Source: Gallaecimonas sp. GXIMD4217
GTDB lineage: Bacteria > Pseudomonadota > Gammaproteobacteria > Enterobacterales > Gallaecimonadaceae
Reading direction: 5' to 3'
Length of the DNA stretch: 64,000 bases
NCBI RefSeq assembly: GCF_038087665.1
Contig: NZ_CP149925.1
Coordinates: 434,001 to 498,000 of the forward strand
A program made the position numbers and the translations under genes. Positions 10,101-18,213 of this stretch are shown here, in pieces (the stretch's first letter is position 1; each line of letters opens with the position of its first letter). The notes below the pieces were generated by a model. That model searched no databases. It was not told the DNA's origin and saw only the letters and a program-made list of their open reading frames with translations.

Positions 10101-13100
10101 CACTGACCCTGGCCGAGCTGCAGGACCTGGGCAACAACCCGGTGAGTATCACCACCGCCTACGGCACCCTGGTGCTGACCGGCTTCGTGGGAGACGCCAG
10201 CGGCGGCGAAATCGCCTACGGCTACACCCTGGACGACAACGTCGACAACGACAGCCAGGCCGGTGCCAGCGACGGCAGCTATGTGGACAGCCTGGCGGTG
10301 GTGGTCACCGATGACGACGGCTCCAGCGCCAACGCCAGCCTGGACATCACCATCGTCGACGACGAGCCCATGGCCCAGGATGATGCCAACAGCGTCACCG
10401 AAGACGATGCCAACAACCTCATCGATGGCCAGGTGCTGGACAACGACCAGGCCGGTGCCGACCAGGACGCGGTGTTCGTGGACTGGAGCGACGCGGCGGC
10501 GGCCATCCAGGCGCTGGCCCCCTACGGCACCCTGGTGCTGAATGGCGATGGCAGCTACAGCTTCGAGCTGGATAACAATGCGGCGGCGGTGCAGGCGATG
10601 GGTGCCGGCGAGAGCCTGAGCTTCGACATCGGCTACGCCATGGCCGATGCCGATGGCGATCAGAGCACGGCCACCCTGATCATCACCATCCATGGCGCCG
10701 ACGACGGCGTGACCCTGGGCGGCCTGGACGGCTCCGAGCAGACGGTGCTTGAAGCCAACCTGGCGGACGGCTCGGCACCTGATAACGGCGCCCTGACCCA
10801 GAGCGGCAGCTTTACCTTCACGGCGGCGGACGGCCTGGCCAGCATCAACATCGGCGGCACCACACTGACCCTGGCCGAGCTGCAGGACCTGGGCAACAAC
10901 CCGGTGAGCATCACCACCGCCTACGGCACCCTGGTGCTGACCGGCTTCGTGGGAGACGCCAGCGGCGGCGAAATCGCCTACAGCTACACCTTGGACGACA
11001 ACGTCGACAACGACAGCCAGGCCGGTGCCAGCGACGGCAGCTATGTGGACAGCCTGGCGGTGGTGGTCACCGACGACGACGGCTCCAGCGCCAACGCCAG
11101 CCTGGACATCACCATCATCGACGATGTGCCCACGGCCCAGGACGACGCCAACAGCGTCACCGAAGACGATGCCAACAACCTCATCGACGGCCAGGTGCTG
11201 GACAACGACCAGGCCGGTGCCGACCAGGACGCGGTGTTCGTGGACTGGAACGATGCGGCGGCGGCCATCCAGGCGCTGGCCCCGTACGGCACCCTGGTGC
11301 TGAATGGCGACGGCAGCTACAGCTTCGAGCTGGATAACAATGCGGCGGCGGTGCAGGCCCTAGGCGCCGGCGATAGCCTGAGCTTCGACATCGGTTACGC
11401 CATGGCCGATGCCGATGGTGATCAGAGCACGGCCACCCTGACCATCACCATCCATGGTGCCGACGACGGCGTGACCCTGGGCGGCCTGGACGGCTCCGAG
11501 CAGACGGTGCTTGAAGCCAACCTGACGGACGGCTCGGCACCTGACAACGGCGCCCTGACCCAGAGCGGCAGCTTTACCTTCACGGCGGCAGACGGCCTGG
11601 CCAGCATCAACATCGGCGGCACCACACTGACCCTGGCCGAGCTGCAGGACCTGGGCAACAACCCGGTGAGCATCACCACCGCCTACGGCACCCTGGTGCT
11701 GACCGGCTTCGTGGGAGACGCCAACGGCGGCGAAATCGCCTACAGCTACACCCTGGACGACAACGTCGACAACGACAGCCAGGCCGGCGCCAGCGACGGC
11801 AGCTATGTGGACAGCCTGGCGGTGGTGGTCACCGACGACGACGGCTCCAGTGCCAACGCCAGCCTGGACATCGAGATCGTCGACGATCTGCCGGGTGTGA
11901 CCCTGTCCGGCCCCACCATGGCCATCGAAGGTGGCGCTACCGTGGCGGGTACCTGGAGCCTGAACGAGGGGGCCGATGGTGCCGGCACCCTGGTCTGGTA
12001 CGACGGCAGCAGCTATGGCCTGGGTGAGGCCATCGACACCGGCAGTGGCATATTGACGGTGCTGGCCAACGGCACCTGGACCTTCGAGCCCGGCAACGGC
12101 GCCGCCGACAGCATCGGCTTCACGTTGGAGGCCACCGACGGCGATGGCGATATCGACAGTGCCAGCCACACCATCAATATTGCTGACGGCGCCGATCCAC
12201 TTGGCGGTGACAGCCTGAGCCTGGTCGTGGACGATGCCGATACCGAAGGAAGCAACACCGACAGCGACGCCGGTACCCTGAGCTTCACCGCCGGCAGCGA
12301 CGACATCACCGGCTTTGCCTTCGGCAGCACGGCCGGCATCAGCGTCAGTGGCCTGGACGGCAGCCTGACCTGGAGCACGGACGGCAGTGGTAACCTGATC
12401 GGCAGCCTGAGCGGCAGCCCCATACTGGTGCTGAGCCTGGTCGGCAGTGCCATTGCCGCCGGTGCCAGCGGCGAGGTAACGGTGACCGCCCAGCTGCTGG
12501 ACAACCTGCCCCATGATCTCAGCGTGGATAGCCTGAGCATCAGCGGTATCGAGGTGCAGGCCTTGGAGGCGGACGGCGACAATGCCAGCGGCACCGTCGC
12601 GGTCACCGTGACCGACGATCTGCCGGAGCTGCAGGTTGGGGATACCCAGGTCGATAACCTGGTCGGCCTTTATACCCGGAACTGGACAGTCGACAGCGGC
12701 GCCGATGATTTCAGTACCGATCCGGTCAATACGGTGGATTCACCGGCCGGCATCAATGTCACCCTGCTCGATGATCTGGGGGAAGGCACCCTGACCAGCA
12801 GGGAGGATATCTACGACGGTAATGGCAACTACCAGGGAGAAATGCTGACGGTCGAGTTCCAGACGGAGCAGGGCACCGAGACCTTCTTTACCCTGTTTAT
12901 GAAGGTCGATGGCACCTATGAATTCAACCTGGTCACGCCTAATCCCAGTATTCCCGAGTCGTCAGACTTTACCGACGCCAATGGCGGCAACCAGGCGGAG
13001 CTGTGGGCAGAGGATATCCTGCTCTCCAAAAACTCGTCGGATCCGGTGGCGCTGGAAACGGACATTCGCTTTACCACCACAGCCGGCAGCACGGTCAACT

Positions 13101-14005
13101 CCAGCGTGCCCGGCATAGGGGTGGACAACAATTTCCTCAGCAGTGGTCAAACGCTCTTTGTCGACTTCTTCGACGGCAATGCCGATGGCAACAATGATGG
13201 TTTACCGGATTCCGGTGACCAGGACGATGCAACCCATCCGGATGTTGCCAAGGAAATTGATCAGGCCTCCTTTACCTTCCAGCTTAAGGGTAACAACAGC
13301 CCCGATGCGGTCATCCGATTCACCTTCCTGGATGAAAATGGTGATCCCTTGCTGGATGGGAATAACCAACCCATCTATGTGGAGCATCTGGTCAGCGATG
13401 GTGAGACGGTATCCCTGGATACCCCGGATGGTTTCAGCGGTTTTTATGGTGTCCAGATAGACAATGTCGGCGTCACCGATGTTCGCCTGCTGGGGGCAAC
13501 CACCTCCAATGAGATCCTGCCGGATGATCAGAGCTTGAACTTCCATGTGGATGTGGTTGATGGCGATGGTGACAGTGCCGGCTCCGATTTCACCATCACC
13601 ATAGACGAGCCCGACAACGATCTGGCCGCCCTCTACGAGCAGATGTCGCGGATGTCCGCCGAGGACGATGCCGGCCTGACGGTCGTTTCCCTGGCGGAAC
13701 CCCTGGATCTGTCGGATCTGCTGCAAGGCGAGAGCGCCGGTAATCTCGACCAGTACCTGGACTTTGCCGTGGTGGGCGACGACACCCTGATGGCGGTGGA
13801 TGCCCAGGGAGACGGCTCAGGTGCCGACCAGGGTTTTGTCTACCAAGATGTTGATTTGCAGGCCATCTACGGAGATGGCGATAGCGACATCATCAGTGGC
13901 TTACTGGAGGACGGCCTGCTGATCGTCGATGGTGTCAGCACAAGTACGGCCGGCATCGGGCCGGAGGTGGCGCCGCTGTCGATGGATGTAGAGCATCTGG
14001 TCTAG
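7190..14005 (+). CDS. LapA-type giant adhesin with periplasmic retention module
   Basis: 2271 residues, extremely acidic and Gly/Asp/Ser rich, with no N-terminal signal peptide. Residues 1-110 form the retention module that plugs the outer-membrane pore. They are followed by a dialanine-rich stretch (AAAAG at 114-118, PAAG at 121-124) suited to LapG cleavage and then the conserved GGGFVEVGR...ETIAAAGYDT linker. Residues about 180-1810 are tandem bacterial Ig/cadherin-like modules: three A-type modules of about 245 residues and three nearly identical B modules of 254. The C-terminus (LDLSDLLQGESAGNLDQYL, then LLEDGLLIVDG) is the type I secretion target domain found at the end of such adhesins. 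I see no tandem RTX nonapeptides. The product should need a LapB/C/E exporter, but only a remnant of lapB follows. lapG and lapD are downstream. Confidence 0.92.
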   Translation: MQELTVNAGGKLVILDGDVWVRTQEGTKELLLSGTRVEAGDVLLLADGASIELEYEDGGSLHYASSPDLGMVATGVVETITAPGSESSLTSESEQAELQAAILQGVDPTQLFEAAAAGPAPAAGAPAGNEGGGFVEVGRTGDETIAAAGYDTDPTQGGAGQAPRVEDQFIENDNPVTISGLTPAAQGGELSANEAHLPEGSSPDAGALVGSGSFNIQTPDGLDDLVIGGVTVIADGVFLGGTIATPSGTVTIVAFDPASGEVSYQYQLSDNALHDAGSDSVFETLTVLLSDSNGSTASDQLVVQILDDMPSIGLAGEGDVLEQQSISGTWELVAGADGAEVTVLWNGSEFGLGEVIDTGVGLLTVLADGSWTFTATNDLDNSNQVAVAFELLTTDGDGDIARDGHLIRIHDGTDPSGGNQLQLVVDEAEIEDAAQGDLFFTAGSDTLSDFHFMAPENIAIDVSGDLITDLTWVLSEDGQTMTGLINGEAAIILTITWSDIAPGETGHVSVAAQLLDAFPHPEGGGNNEIAVSGIVIGTDVDGDAVSGTVSVTVIDDTPDVTLDGATEVVEGEGVTGSWALDQGADGSTLTVLFGGNSYALGEAIDTGVGTLTVLADGSWYFEAALGLDNSNQIAMEFSVLATDADGDLASDSHLIRIHDGSDPTGGSQLALTVQEAEIEDAAQGDLFFTAGSDALGDFHFMTPESITVDVNGDFIADLTWQLSADGQSMIGLINGEAAIVLAIDWSEIAPGETGNVTVTAQLLDAFPHPDADGNNEITVSGIVIGSDVDGDPVSGTVSVTVVDDVAMAQDDANSVTEDDANNLIDGQVLDNDQAGADQDAVFVDWSDAAAAIQALAPYGTLVLNGDGSYSFELDNNAAAVQALGAGDSLSFDIGYAMADADGDQSTATLTITIHGADDGVTLGGLDGPEQTVLEANLADGSAPDNGALTQSGSFTFTAADGLASINIGGTTLTLAELQDLGNNPVSITTAYGTLVLTGFVGDASGGEIAYGYTLDDNVDNDSQAGASDGSYVDSLAVVVTDDDGSSANASLDITIVDDEPMAQDDANSVTEDDANNLIDGQVLDNDQAGADQDAVFVDWSDAAAAIQALAPYGTLVLNGDGSYSFELDNNAAAVQAMGAGESLSFDIGYAMADADGDQSTATLIITIHGADDGVTLGGLDGSEQTVLEANLADGSAPDNGALTQSGSFTFTAADGLASINIGGTTLTLAELQDLGNNPVSITTAYGTLVLTGFVGDASGGEIAYSYTLDDNVDNDSQAGASDGSYVDSLAVVVTDDDGSSANASLDITIIDDVPTAQDDANSVTEDDANNLIDGQVLDNDQAGADQDAVFVDWNDAAAAIQALAPYGTLVLNGDGSYSFELDNNAAAVQALGAGDSLSFDIGYAMADADGDQSTATLTITIHGADDGVTLGGLDGSEQTVLEANLTDGSAPDNGALTQSGSFTFTAADGLASINIGGTTLTLAELQDLGNNPVSITTAYGTLVLTGFVGDANGGEIAYSYTLDDNVDNDSQAGASDGSYVDSLAVVVTDDDGSSANASLDIEIVDDLPGVTLSGPTMAIEGGATVAGTWSLNEGADGAGTLVWYDGSSYGLGEAIDTGSGILTVLANGTWTFEPGNGAADSIGFTLEATDGDGDIDSASHTINIADGADPLGGDSLSLVVDDADTEGSNTDSDAGTLSFTAGSDDITGFAFGSTAGISVSGLDGSLTWSTDGSGNLIGSLSGSPILVLSLVGSAIAAGASGEVTVTAQLLDNLPHDLSVDSLSISGIEVQALEADGDNASGTVAVTVTDDLPELQVGDTQVDNLVGLYTRNWTVDSGADDFSTDPVNTVDSPAGINVTLLDDLGEGTLTSREDIYDGNGNYQGEMLTVEFQTEQGTETFFTLFMKVDGTYEFNLVTPNPSIPESSDFTDANGGNQAELWAEDILLSKNSSDPVALETDIRFTTTAGSTVNSSVPGIGVDNNFLSSGQTLFVDFFDGNADGNNDGLPDSGDQDDATHPDVAKEIDQASFTFQLKGNNSPDAVIRFTFLDENGDPLLDGNNQPIYVEHLVSDGETVSLDTPDGFSGFYGVQIDNVGVTDVRLLGATTSNEILPDDQSLNFHVDVVDGDGDSAGSDFTITIDEPDNDLAALYEQMSRMSAEDDAGLTVVSLAEPLDLSDLLQGESAGNLDQYLDFAVVGDDTLMAVDAQGDGSGADQGFVYQDVDLQAIYGDGDSDIISGLLEDGLLIVDGVSTSTAGIGPEVAPLSMDVEHLV
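8114..8861 (+). repeat. Adhesin module A1
   Basis: About 249 codons, GDVLEQQSISGTWELVAGAD... to TVIDDTP, homologous to A2 (8862-9607) and more distantly to A3 (11894-12626). Shared markers are LTVLADGSW, HLIRIHDG, AEIEDAAQGDLFFTAGSD and VTAQLLDAFPHP. Confidence 0.8.
8862..9607 (+). repeat. Adhesin module A2
   Basis: Second A-type module, with the same landmarks as A1 but clearly diverged in DNA sequence. Confidence 0.8.
9608..10369 (+). repeat. Adhesin module B1 (762 bp)
   Basis: 254 codons beginning MAQDDANSVTEDDANNLIDG and ending SLDITIVDDEP. It is the first of three head-to-tail copies with exact 762-bp periodicity (starts 9608, 10370, 11132). Confidence 0.93.
10370..11131 (+). repeat. 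Adhesin module B2 (762 bp)
   Basis: Copy of B1. By eye about a dozen to twenty base changes separate it from B1, for example ALGAGDS to AMGAGES and TLTITIHG to TLIITIHG. Confidence 0.93.
11132..11893 (+). repeat. Adhesin module B3 (762 bp)
   Basis: Third copy, starting TAQDDANS. It carries a few private changes such as WNDAAAA, LTDGSAPD and GDANGGE, and ends at DIEIVDDLP, where module A3 begins. Confidence 0.93.
11894..12626 (+). repeat. Adhesin module A3
   Basis: Shorter, diverged A-type module (GVTLSGPTMAIEGGATVAGT... to TVTDDLP) after the B array. It shares VTAQLLDNLPHD and LVVDDADTEGS-type landmarks with A1 and A2. Confidence 0.7.
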
Positions 14006-14013
14006 GAGGCGCC

Positions 14014-14370
14014 ATGACAGTCGGCAGGGTGAAGGAGTGGTCCGTCAACCAGGCGGAAACGCCGGACACCCTGCTGGACTGCCTGTTGTGGATCCTGGCA
14101 AGGGATGGCAGGCCTTTGTCGCAGCAGGCCTTGACGGCCGGGGTGCCACTGGGTGATGCCGGCTTGTCTCCTGAGTTTTTGCCCGGGGTGGCAGCCAGGG
14201 CCGGCTACAGGACCAGGCTGCTCAGGCTGTCCGTCAGTGGGTTGCGTCGCTATCCCATGCCCCAGATCCTGCTGCTCAGCTGAGCATAGTGACTCACAAC
14301 CAGGGGCGGCTGGTAGTGGAAGGGCCCAAACAGGCCGTGCTCCAGCGCTTGAAAGAGGGCAGGGCATGCT
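14014..14370 (+). pseudogene. lapB: Remnant of lapB, the type I secretion ABC transporter of the adhesin
   Basis: Only the two ends of a LapB-type exporter ATPase gene remain. The 5' part (14014-14283, 89 codons) encodes TPDTLLDCLLWILARDGRPL, ALTAGVPLGDAGLSPEFLPG and AARAGYRTRLLRL, the characteristic N-terminal C39-like domain of LapB transporters, and then hits TGA. Immediately afterwards, in another frame (14283-14369), comes SIVTHNQGRLVVEGPKQAV followed by LQRLKEGRAC and a stop. This matches the extreme C-terminus of the ATPase domain (H-loop VTH, then QGRLVxxGPKxxVL). The membrane domain, Walker A and B are absent. An intact gene is about 2.1 kb, so roughly 1.8 kb has been lost together with the frame. 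The 5' piece lies 8 bp after the adhesin stop, as an intact lapB would. Confidence 0.82.
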
Positions 14371-14532
14371 GACCGTGGTGGCTGTCATTACCGGCCAGAA
14401 ATGGGGACTGGAGCACCCGCTTGGCCCCGTGCTCGGGGCCTCGCAAGAACGATAACAGGGCCAAGAGCTAGGGCGTACGACTTGCGGGGGAGCATCTACA
14501 CTGTCGATCAATGCGGTGACCGAGATGATGGT
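14371..14532. other. Non-coding scar between the lapB remnant and lapG
   Basis: About 160 bp without a recognisable gene. In intact Lap or Bpf loci this position holds genes for the membrane-fusion protein, the TolC-like protein and sometimes an OmpA-like protein. I could not recognise convincing fragments of them here. Confidence 0.5.
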
Positions 14533-15204
14533 GTGAAGACGGTCTGGTTCTGGGCATTGGGTCTACCCTGCCTGCTGTTGGCGGGCCAGGGGAGCTTCGA
14601 TTTCAACGCCGTCAAACCGCAGCTCATCGCCACCTATGGCCAGGCCGCCGGCCAGCGCCTGGAGGCCTGGCAGGCCCTGCTGAGCGAGGGGAAGGCCCGG
14701 TCCGATCTGGACAAGCTGACCGCGGTCAACGACTTCTTCAACCAGCTGGTGTTTACCGACGACAGCCTGCTGTGGGGCAAGCGGGACTATTGGGCGACGC
14801 CGTTGGAGTTCATCGGCGTCAATGGCGGTGACTGCGAGGATTTCAGCATTGCCAAATACTTCAGCCTGCTGGAGCTGGGTATTCCCCAGGACAAGATGCG
14901 GCTGACCTACGTCAAGGCCCTGCGCCTGAACCAATACCACATGGTGTTGGCCTACTACCCCAGGGACGATGCCTACCCCCTGATCCTCGACAACCTGGAT
15001 ACCGACATCAAGAGCGCCGATCGCCGCAGCGATCTGGATCCCATCTATTCCTTCAACGGCAAGCGGCTTTGGCTCAGCAAGGAAAAGGGCCGCGGGGCCC
15101 TGGTGGGGGAAAGCGACCGCCTGAAACTGTGGAGCGAGCTCAACAGGCGTTACCGGATCCAGAACTTCAACAGGCCGCTCATCTCTTTGGAGACATCGCC
15201 ATGA
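14533..15204 (+). CDS. lapG: LapG periplasmic cysteine protease (adhesin-releasing)
   Basis: Bacterial transglutaminase-like protease (peptidase family C93, DUF920) that cuts the N-terminus of LapA-type adhesins in the periplasm and so frees the cell from the surface. 223 residues from GTG 14533. The signal peptide is about residues 1-18 (VWFWALGLPCLLLAGQG). The catalytic triad is visible as Cys101 (GGDCEDFS), His136 (NQYHMVLAY) and Asp153 (LILDNLD), with Asp100 and Glu102 as the calcium ligands known in this family. The start is GTG because the upstream frame is not signal-like; the ribosome site is weak. The stop overlaps the lapD start (ATGA), so LapG and its inhibitor are translationally coupled. 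Confidence 0.92.
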   Translation: MKTVWFWALGLPCLLLAGQGSFDFNAVKPQLIATYGQAAGQRLEAWQALLSEGKARSDLDKLTAVNDFFNQLVFTDDSLLWGKRDYWATPLEFIGVNGGDCEDFSIAKYFSLLELGIPQDKMRLTYVKALRLNQYHMVLAYYPRDDAYPLILDNLDTDIKSADRRSDLDPIYSFNGKRLWLSKEKGRGALVGESDRLKLWSELNRRYRIQNFNRPLISLETSP

Positions 15205-17111
15205 CCCTGTACAGGCAAATACTGCTGCTGCTCAATGCCAGCTTCCTGGCCATTCTGGTCGCGGTATACAGCATCGAACTGACCACCTCCAGGGAGGCCC
15301 TGGCGCGGGAGATGGAAAACGATGTCCAGAATGCCGCCACCGCCCTGGGCCTGTCGCTGTCGCCCTACCTGAAGCAGGACGACAAGGCCGGGGTCGATAC
15401 CGTCCTGCAATCGGTCTTTGATGGTGGCTATTACAGGCGAATGACCCTGGTCTGGCACAAGGATGGCCAAAGGCTGGTCAAGGAAAACGCCCTCCAGGTC
15501 TTCGACGTGCCGGACTGGTTCCTGGCCCTGCCGCTGTTTCCTACAGTGAAACAGGAGCAGGTGCTGACCAGCGGTTGGCTGCAGCTGGCCACCCTGACCA
15601 TAGAGGCCCATCCCGGTGTCGCCTACCAGGAGCTGTGGCGTACCGGCCTGCACCTGCTGTGGACCCTGGGGCTGCTGTACCTGGTGGTGCTGTTGCTGGT
15701 CTGGCGGGGGCTTCGCTACCTGATGAAGCCCCTGAAGCAGGTGGCCAGACAGGCCAGGCGCATCAGCCAGCGCCGCTTCGACGAAGCGCTGACCCTGCCC
15801 AGAACGGCGGAACTCAAGCAGGTGGTGGTGGCCATCAACGACATGAGCGCCCGCCTCAAGTCCATGTTCGAAAGCCAGGACCAGCAGATCCGGGCGCTGA
15901 GGTTGAGCACCCAGGTGGATGCCGTGTCCGGGCTGGCCAACGGTACCCAACTGCGTCTTCATCTCAAGGCCTGGCTGGCCGAAGGTGGTGTCGGCGGCCT
16001 TTGCATCGCCGATCTGCGCTGGCTGTCCAGCCTGTACCGCCAGGAGGGCTTCGCCGATCGGGACGCCGTGGTCAGGGAAATTGCCGAGCGTCTGCAGGGG
16101 CAGTGCCTTGCAGGCGGCCGCAACCTGGTGGCCAGGCTGGGGGAAACCGAATTCGCGGTACTGCGTGCCTCCCTGACTGGCAGCGAGCTTGCCGCCTGGT
16201 TCGAGCAGCTGCGCCAAGTGTTGGCATCTGTGACCCTGTCCCACCACCAGGACGCGGACAGCTGGGCCCTGGCGCTGGTCTGTGGTGGCGGCCAGGTGTC
16301 GGTGTCCGAGCTGCTGGCCGAAGCGGACAATGCCCTGCATGTCGCCTGGCAGCAGGAGCCCCATGTCCATGTCTTTGATGAGGCCAGGGACGGGCACCTC
16401 TGCCAGAGCACCTGGAAGGAGGCCCTCAGCCAGGCCATCAGCAGCCGCGACTTCCAGCTCCAGTTCCATCCGGCCTGCAGCCTGCAGGACCATCAGGAGC
16501 TGCACCGGGAATGGCTGGCGTCCCTGGCGTTGAATGGGCAGCAGTTTGCCGCCGGGGTCTTCCTGCCCTTTATCGAGCAGTTCGGCCTTGGCCGGGAGTT
16601 TGATCTGGTCATACTGCGCTCCCTGGCAGACCAGGGGCTGATGTCCGTCGAACGGGAGCATGTGCTCAACCTGTCCCTGGACTCACTGCGGGAACCGGCG
16701 GATATGCTGGCCCAGCTGGATCAGCTGCCTCTGGATATCCATATCGGCGTGGAGCTCAGTGAAGATCTGGTGCTGGCCGAGCCGGACGCCAGCCAGCTGT
16801 TGGTGCGGGAGCTGAAGCGACGCCATATCGGCTTTGGTGTCGACCATGTCGGGCGTCAACTCAAGTCCCTCAGCTACCTGCACCAGCTGGCCCCGGACCA
16901 CATCAAGCTGGATCAGAGCCTGGCCTGTTATGACAGGGAGCACCTAGAGCAGCAGGAAGTGGTCCGGGCCCTGGTGCGCATCGCCAAGGGCCTGGGGATC
17001 CAGGTCATCGCCACCAAGGTGGAAAGCGAAGATGAACTGGCGTTGCTGAGCCAGATGGGGTTGGATGGCTACCAGGGCTTTATCCATCCACCTCAGTCAT
17101 CGGAGCAGTGA
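15201..17111 (+). CDS. lapD: LapD c-di-GMP receptor controlling LapG
   Basis: Inner-membrane receptor of 636 residues that binds cytoplasmic c-di-GMP through a degenerate EAL domain and, when bound, sequesters LapG through its periplasmic domain. Order: TM1 at 5-24, periplasmic output domain at about 30-145 with Trp126 (TSGWLQL; the equivalent tryptophan contacts LapG in Pseudomonas), TM2 at 150-170, HAMP at 171-222, degenerate GGDEF (GETEF at 314-318), and degenerate EAL (the EAL position reads EWL; later KVES and GYQGF). Both catalytic signatures are ruined, as expected for a receptor rather than an enzyme. ATG 15201 overlaps the lapG stop; the long upstream open frame is lapG shadow. Confidence 0.93.
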   Translation: MTLYRQILLLLNASFLAILVAVYSIELTTSREALAREMENDVQNAATALGLSLSPYLKQDDKAGVDTVLQSVFDGGYYRRMTLVWHKDGQRLVKENALQVFDVPDWFLALPLFPTVKQEQVLTSGWLQLATLTIEAHPGVAYQELWRTGLHLLWTLGLLYLVVLLLVWRGLRYLMKPLKQVARQARRISQRRFDEALTLPRTAELKQVVVAINDMSARLKSMFESQDQQIRALRLSTQVDAVSGLANGTQLRLHLKAWLAEGGVGGLCIADLRWLSSLYRQEGFADRDAVVREIAERLQGQCLAGGRNLVARLGETEFAVLRASLTGSELAAWFEQLRQVLASVTLSHHQDADSWALALVCGGGQVSVSELLAEADNALHVAWQQEPHVHVFDEARDGHLCQSTWKEALSQAISSRDFQLQFHPACSLQDHQELHREWLASLALNGQQFAAGVFLPFIEQFGLGREFDLVILRSLADQGLMSVEREHVLNLSLDSLREPADMLAQLDQLPLDIHIGVELSEDLVLAEPDASQLLVRELKRRHIGFGVDHVGRQLKSLSYLHQLAPDHIKLDQSLACYDREHLEQQEVVRALVRIAKGLGIQVIATKVESEDELALLSQMGLDGYQGFIHPPQSSEQ

Positions 17112-17211
17112 GATCCCCCTCACGAATTCAGGCCTTGGGGGTAAAAACGGTTGAGCTTGGCAGGCCCTTGAGGTCAAATGCCCGGCTGGGCCGCAACCTA
17201 TACGACACAAA

Positions 17212-18171
17212 ATGACAACGAGCCCTTATTGTTACCATCAAAAATTCTGTCTCGGCTTGCTACATCCCCGTCACTGGGGCATCTGGTTATTGATCGCCCT
17301 GTTGTGGTGCTTCGCCTTGGTACCGGTACGTCCGCGCGACCGCCTGGCCCGGGCCCTTGGCCGCTGGCTGGCCGGCAGCCGGCTGTTGAAAAAGCGCCGG
17401 CGAATACTGCTGACCAACCTCAAGGCCTGTTTCCCGGAAATGACCAGGGATGAGGCGGAACAACTGTTCGTTGGCAATGTCCAGGCCTTCTGCCAGACGG
17501 TGTTGTCCCTGGGGGAGCTCAGCTGGCGCAGCTTCGAGCATATCCAGTCCCGGGTCGAGATCCGCGGCCATGAAAACCTGGAAGCGGTGCTGGCCAACCG
17601 AGGTCCGCTCATTTTCCTGACGCCCCATACCTTTGCCCTGGACTGGGCGGCCAAGAAGCTGATCCTCAATGGCGTGCCGCTGTGCAACATCTTCAAGCCC
17701 ACCGGCAATGACGTATACGACTACATGATGTACCGCCAGCGCATCCGTGGCGGCGGTAGCCAGTTCGAGCGTGGCTCCGGCATGTGCGCCATGGTCAAGA
17801 GCATCCGCGGCGGCCAGCCCTGTTTCTACGTGGCCGACGAGGATCATGGCTTGGAGAATTCGGTGTTCGCCCCCTTCTTCGCCACCGAAAAGTGTACCCT
17901 GCCGACCCTGGGCCGGCTGAGCCGGGCGGCCAAGGCCAAGGTGTTGCCGGTGATCTGCGGCTATGACGCCGAGCAGGCCCGTTTCGTGCTGCATGTCCTG
18001 CCGGCCCTGGAACAGGTGCCCCAGGAGGAGCTTGCCTCGGCAACGGCCATGAACCAGGCCTATGAAGAACTGATCCGGCTCTGCCTGCGGGACTACATGT
18101 GGTCGCTGAGGCTGCTCAGGAACCGGGATGGTTCCAGGCCCTATGGGGCCGAGCCCGAATTCGACCGATAA
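17212..18171 (+). CDS. lpxM: Lipid A secondary acyltransferase, LpxM/MsbB type
   Basis: Inner-membrane enzyme that adds the last acyl chain to Kdo2-lipid A. 319 residues. After one membrane segment (about 22-38, WGIWLLIALLWCFALVP) comes the catalytic HX4D motif as HTFALD, then QRIRGGGSQF and ADEDHGLENSVFAPFFATEK. The DEDHG/FFAT signature is closer to LpxM than to LpxL, as is the ending YMWSLRLLRNR. The N-terminal HPRHWG also matches the family start. I see no good ribosome site before ATG 17212, so the start is chosen by alignment with the family. The gene is 100 bp after lapD and convergent with serA. Confidence 0.8.
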   Translation: MTTSPYCYHQKFCLGLLHPRHWGIWLLIALLWCFALVPVRPRDRLARALGRWLAGSRLLKKRRRILLTNLKACFPEMTRDEAEQLFVGNVQAFCQTVLSLGELSWRSFEHIQSRVEIRGHENLEAVLANRGPLIFLTPHTFALDWAAKKLILNGVPLCNIFKPTGNDVYDYMMYRQRIRGGGSQFERGSGMCAMVKSIRGGQPCFYVADEDHGLENSVFAPFFATEKCTLPTLGRLSRAAKAKVLPVICGYDAEQARFVLHVLPALEQVPQEELASATAMNQAYEELIRLCLRDYMWSLRLLRNRDGSRPYGAEPEFDR

Positions 18172-18201
18172 AAAAAAAAGCCGGCTGATGCCGGCTTTTT
18201 C
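18172..18201. terminator. Bidirectional terminator between lpxM and serA
   Basis: A-run, AAGCCGGC (18178-18185), loop TGAT, GCCGGCTT (18190-18197), T-run. It serves both convergent genes. Confidence 0.9.
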
Positions 18202-18213
18202 TCTGCCTCAGGC

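Noticed and set aside
8435..10693. 752-codon antisense ORF in the adhesin gene
   Set aside because: Its repeats mirror the adhesin modules in the opposite strand and its composition (Val/Gly/His-rich) has no protein-like domain. It is a shadow caused by high GC and repeated codon pattern.
7190..14005. RTX nonapeptide calcium repeats in the adhesin
   Set aside because: I found Asp/Gly-rich stretches but no tandem GGxGxDxxx run, so the protein is described as having a type I target domain without RTX repeats.
14371..14532. Fragments of lapC or lapE
   Set aside because: Short open stretches exist, but none shows HlyD- or TolC-like sequence; calling them remnants would go beyond the evidence.
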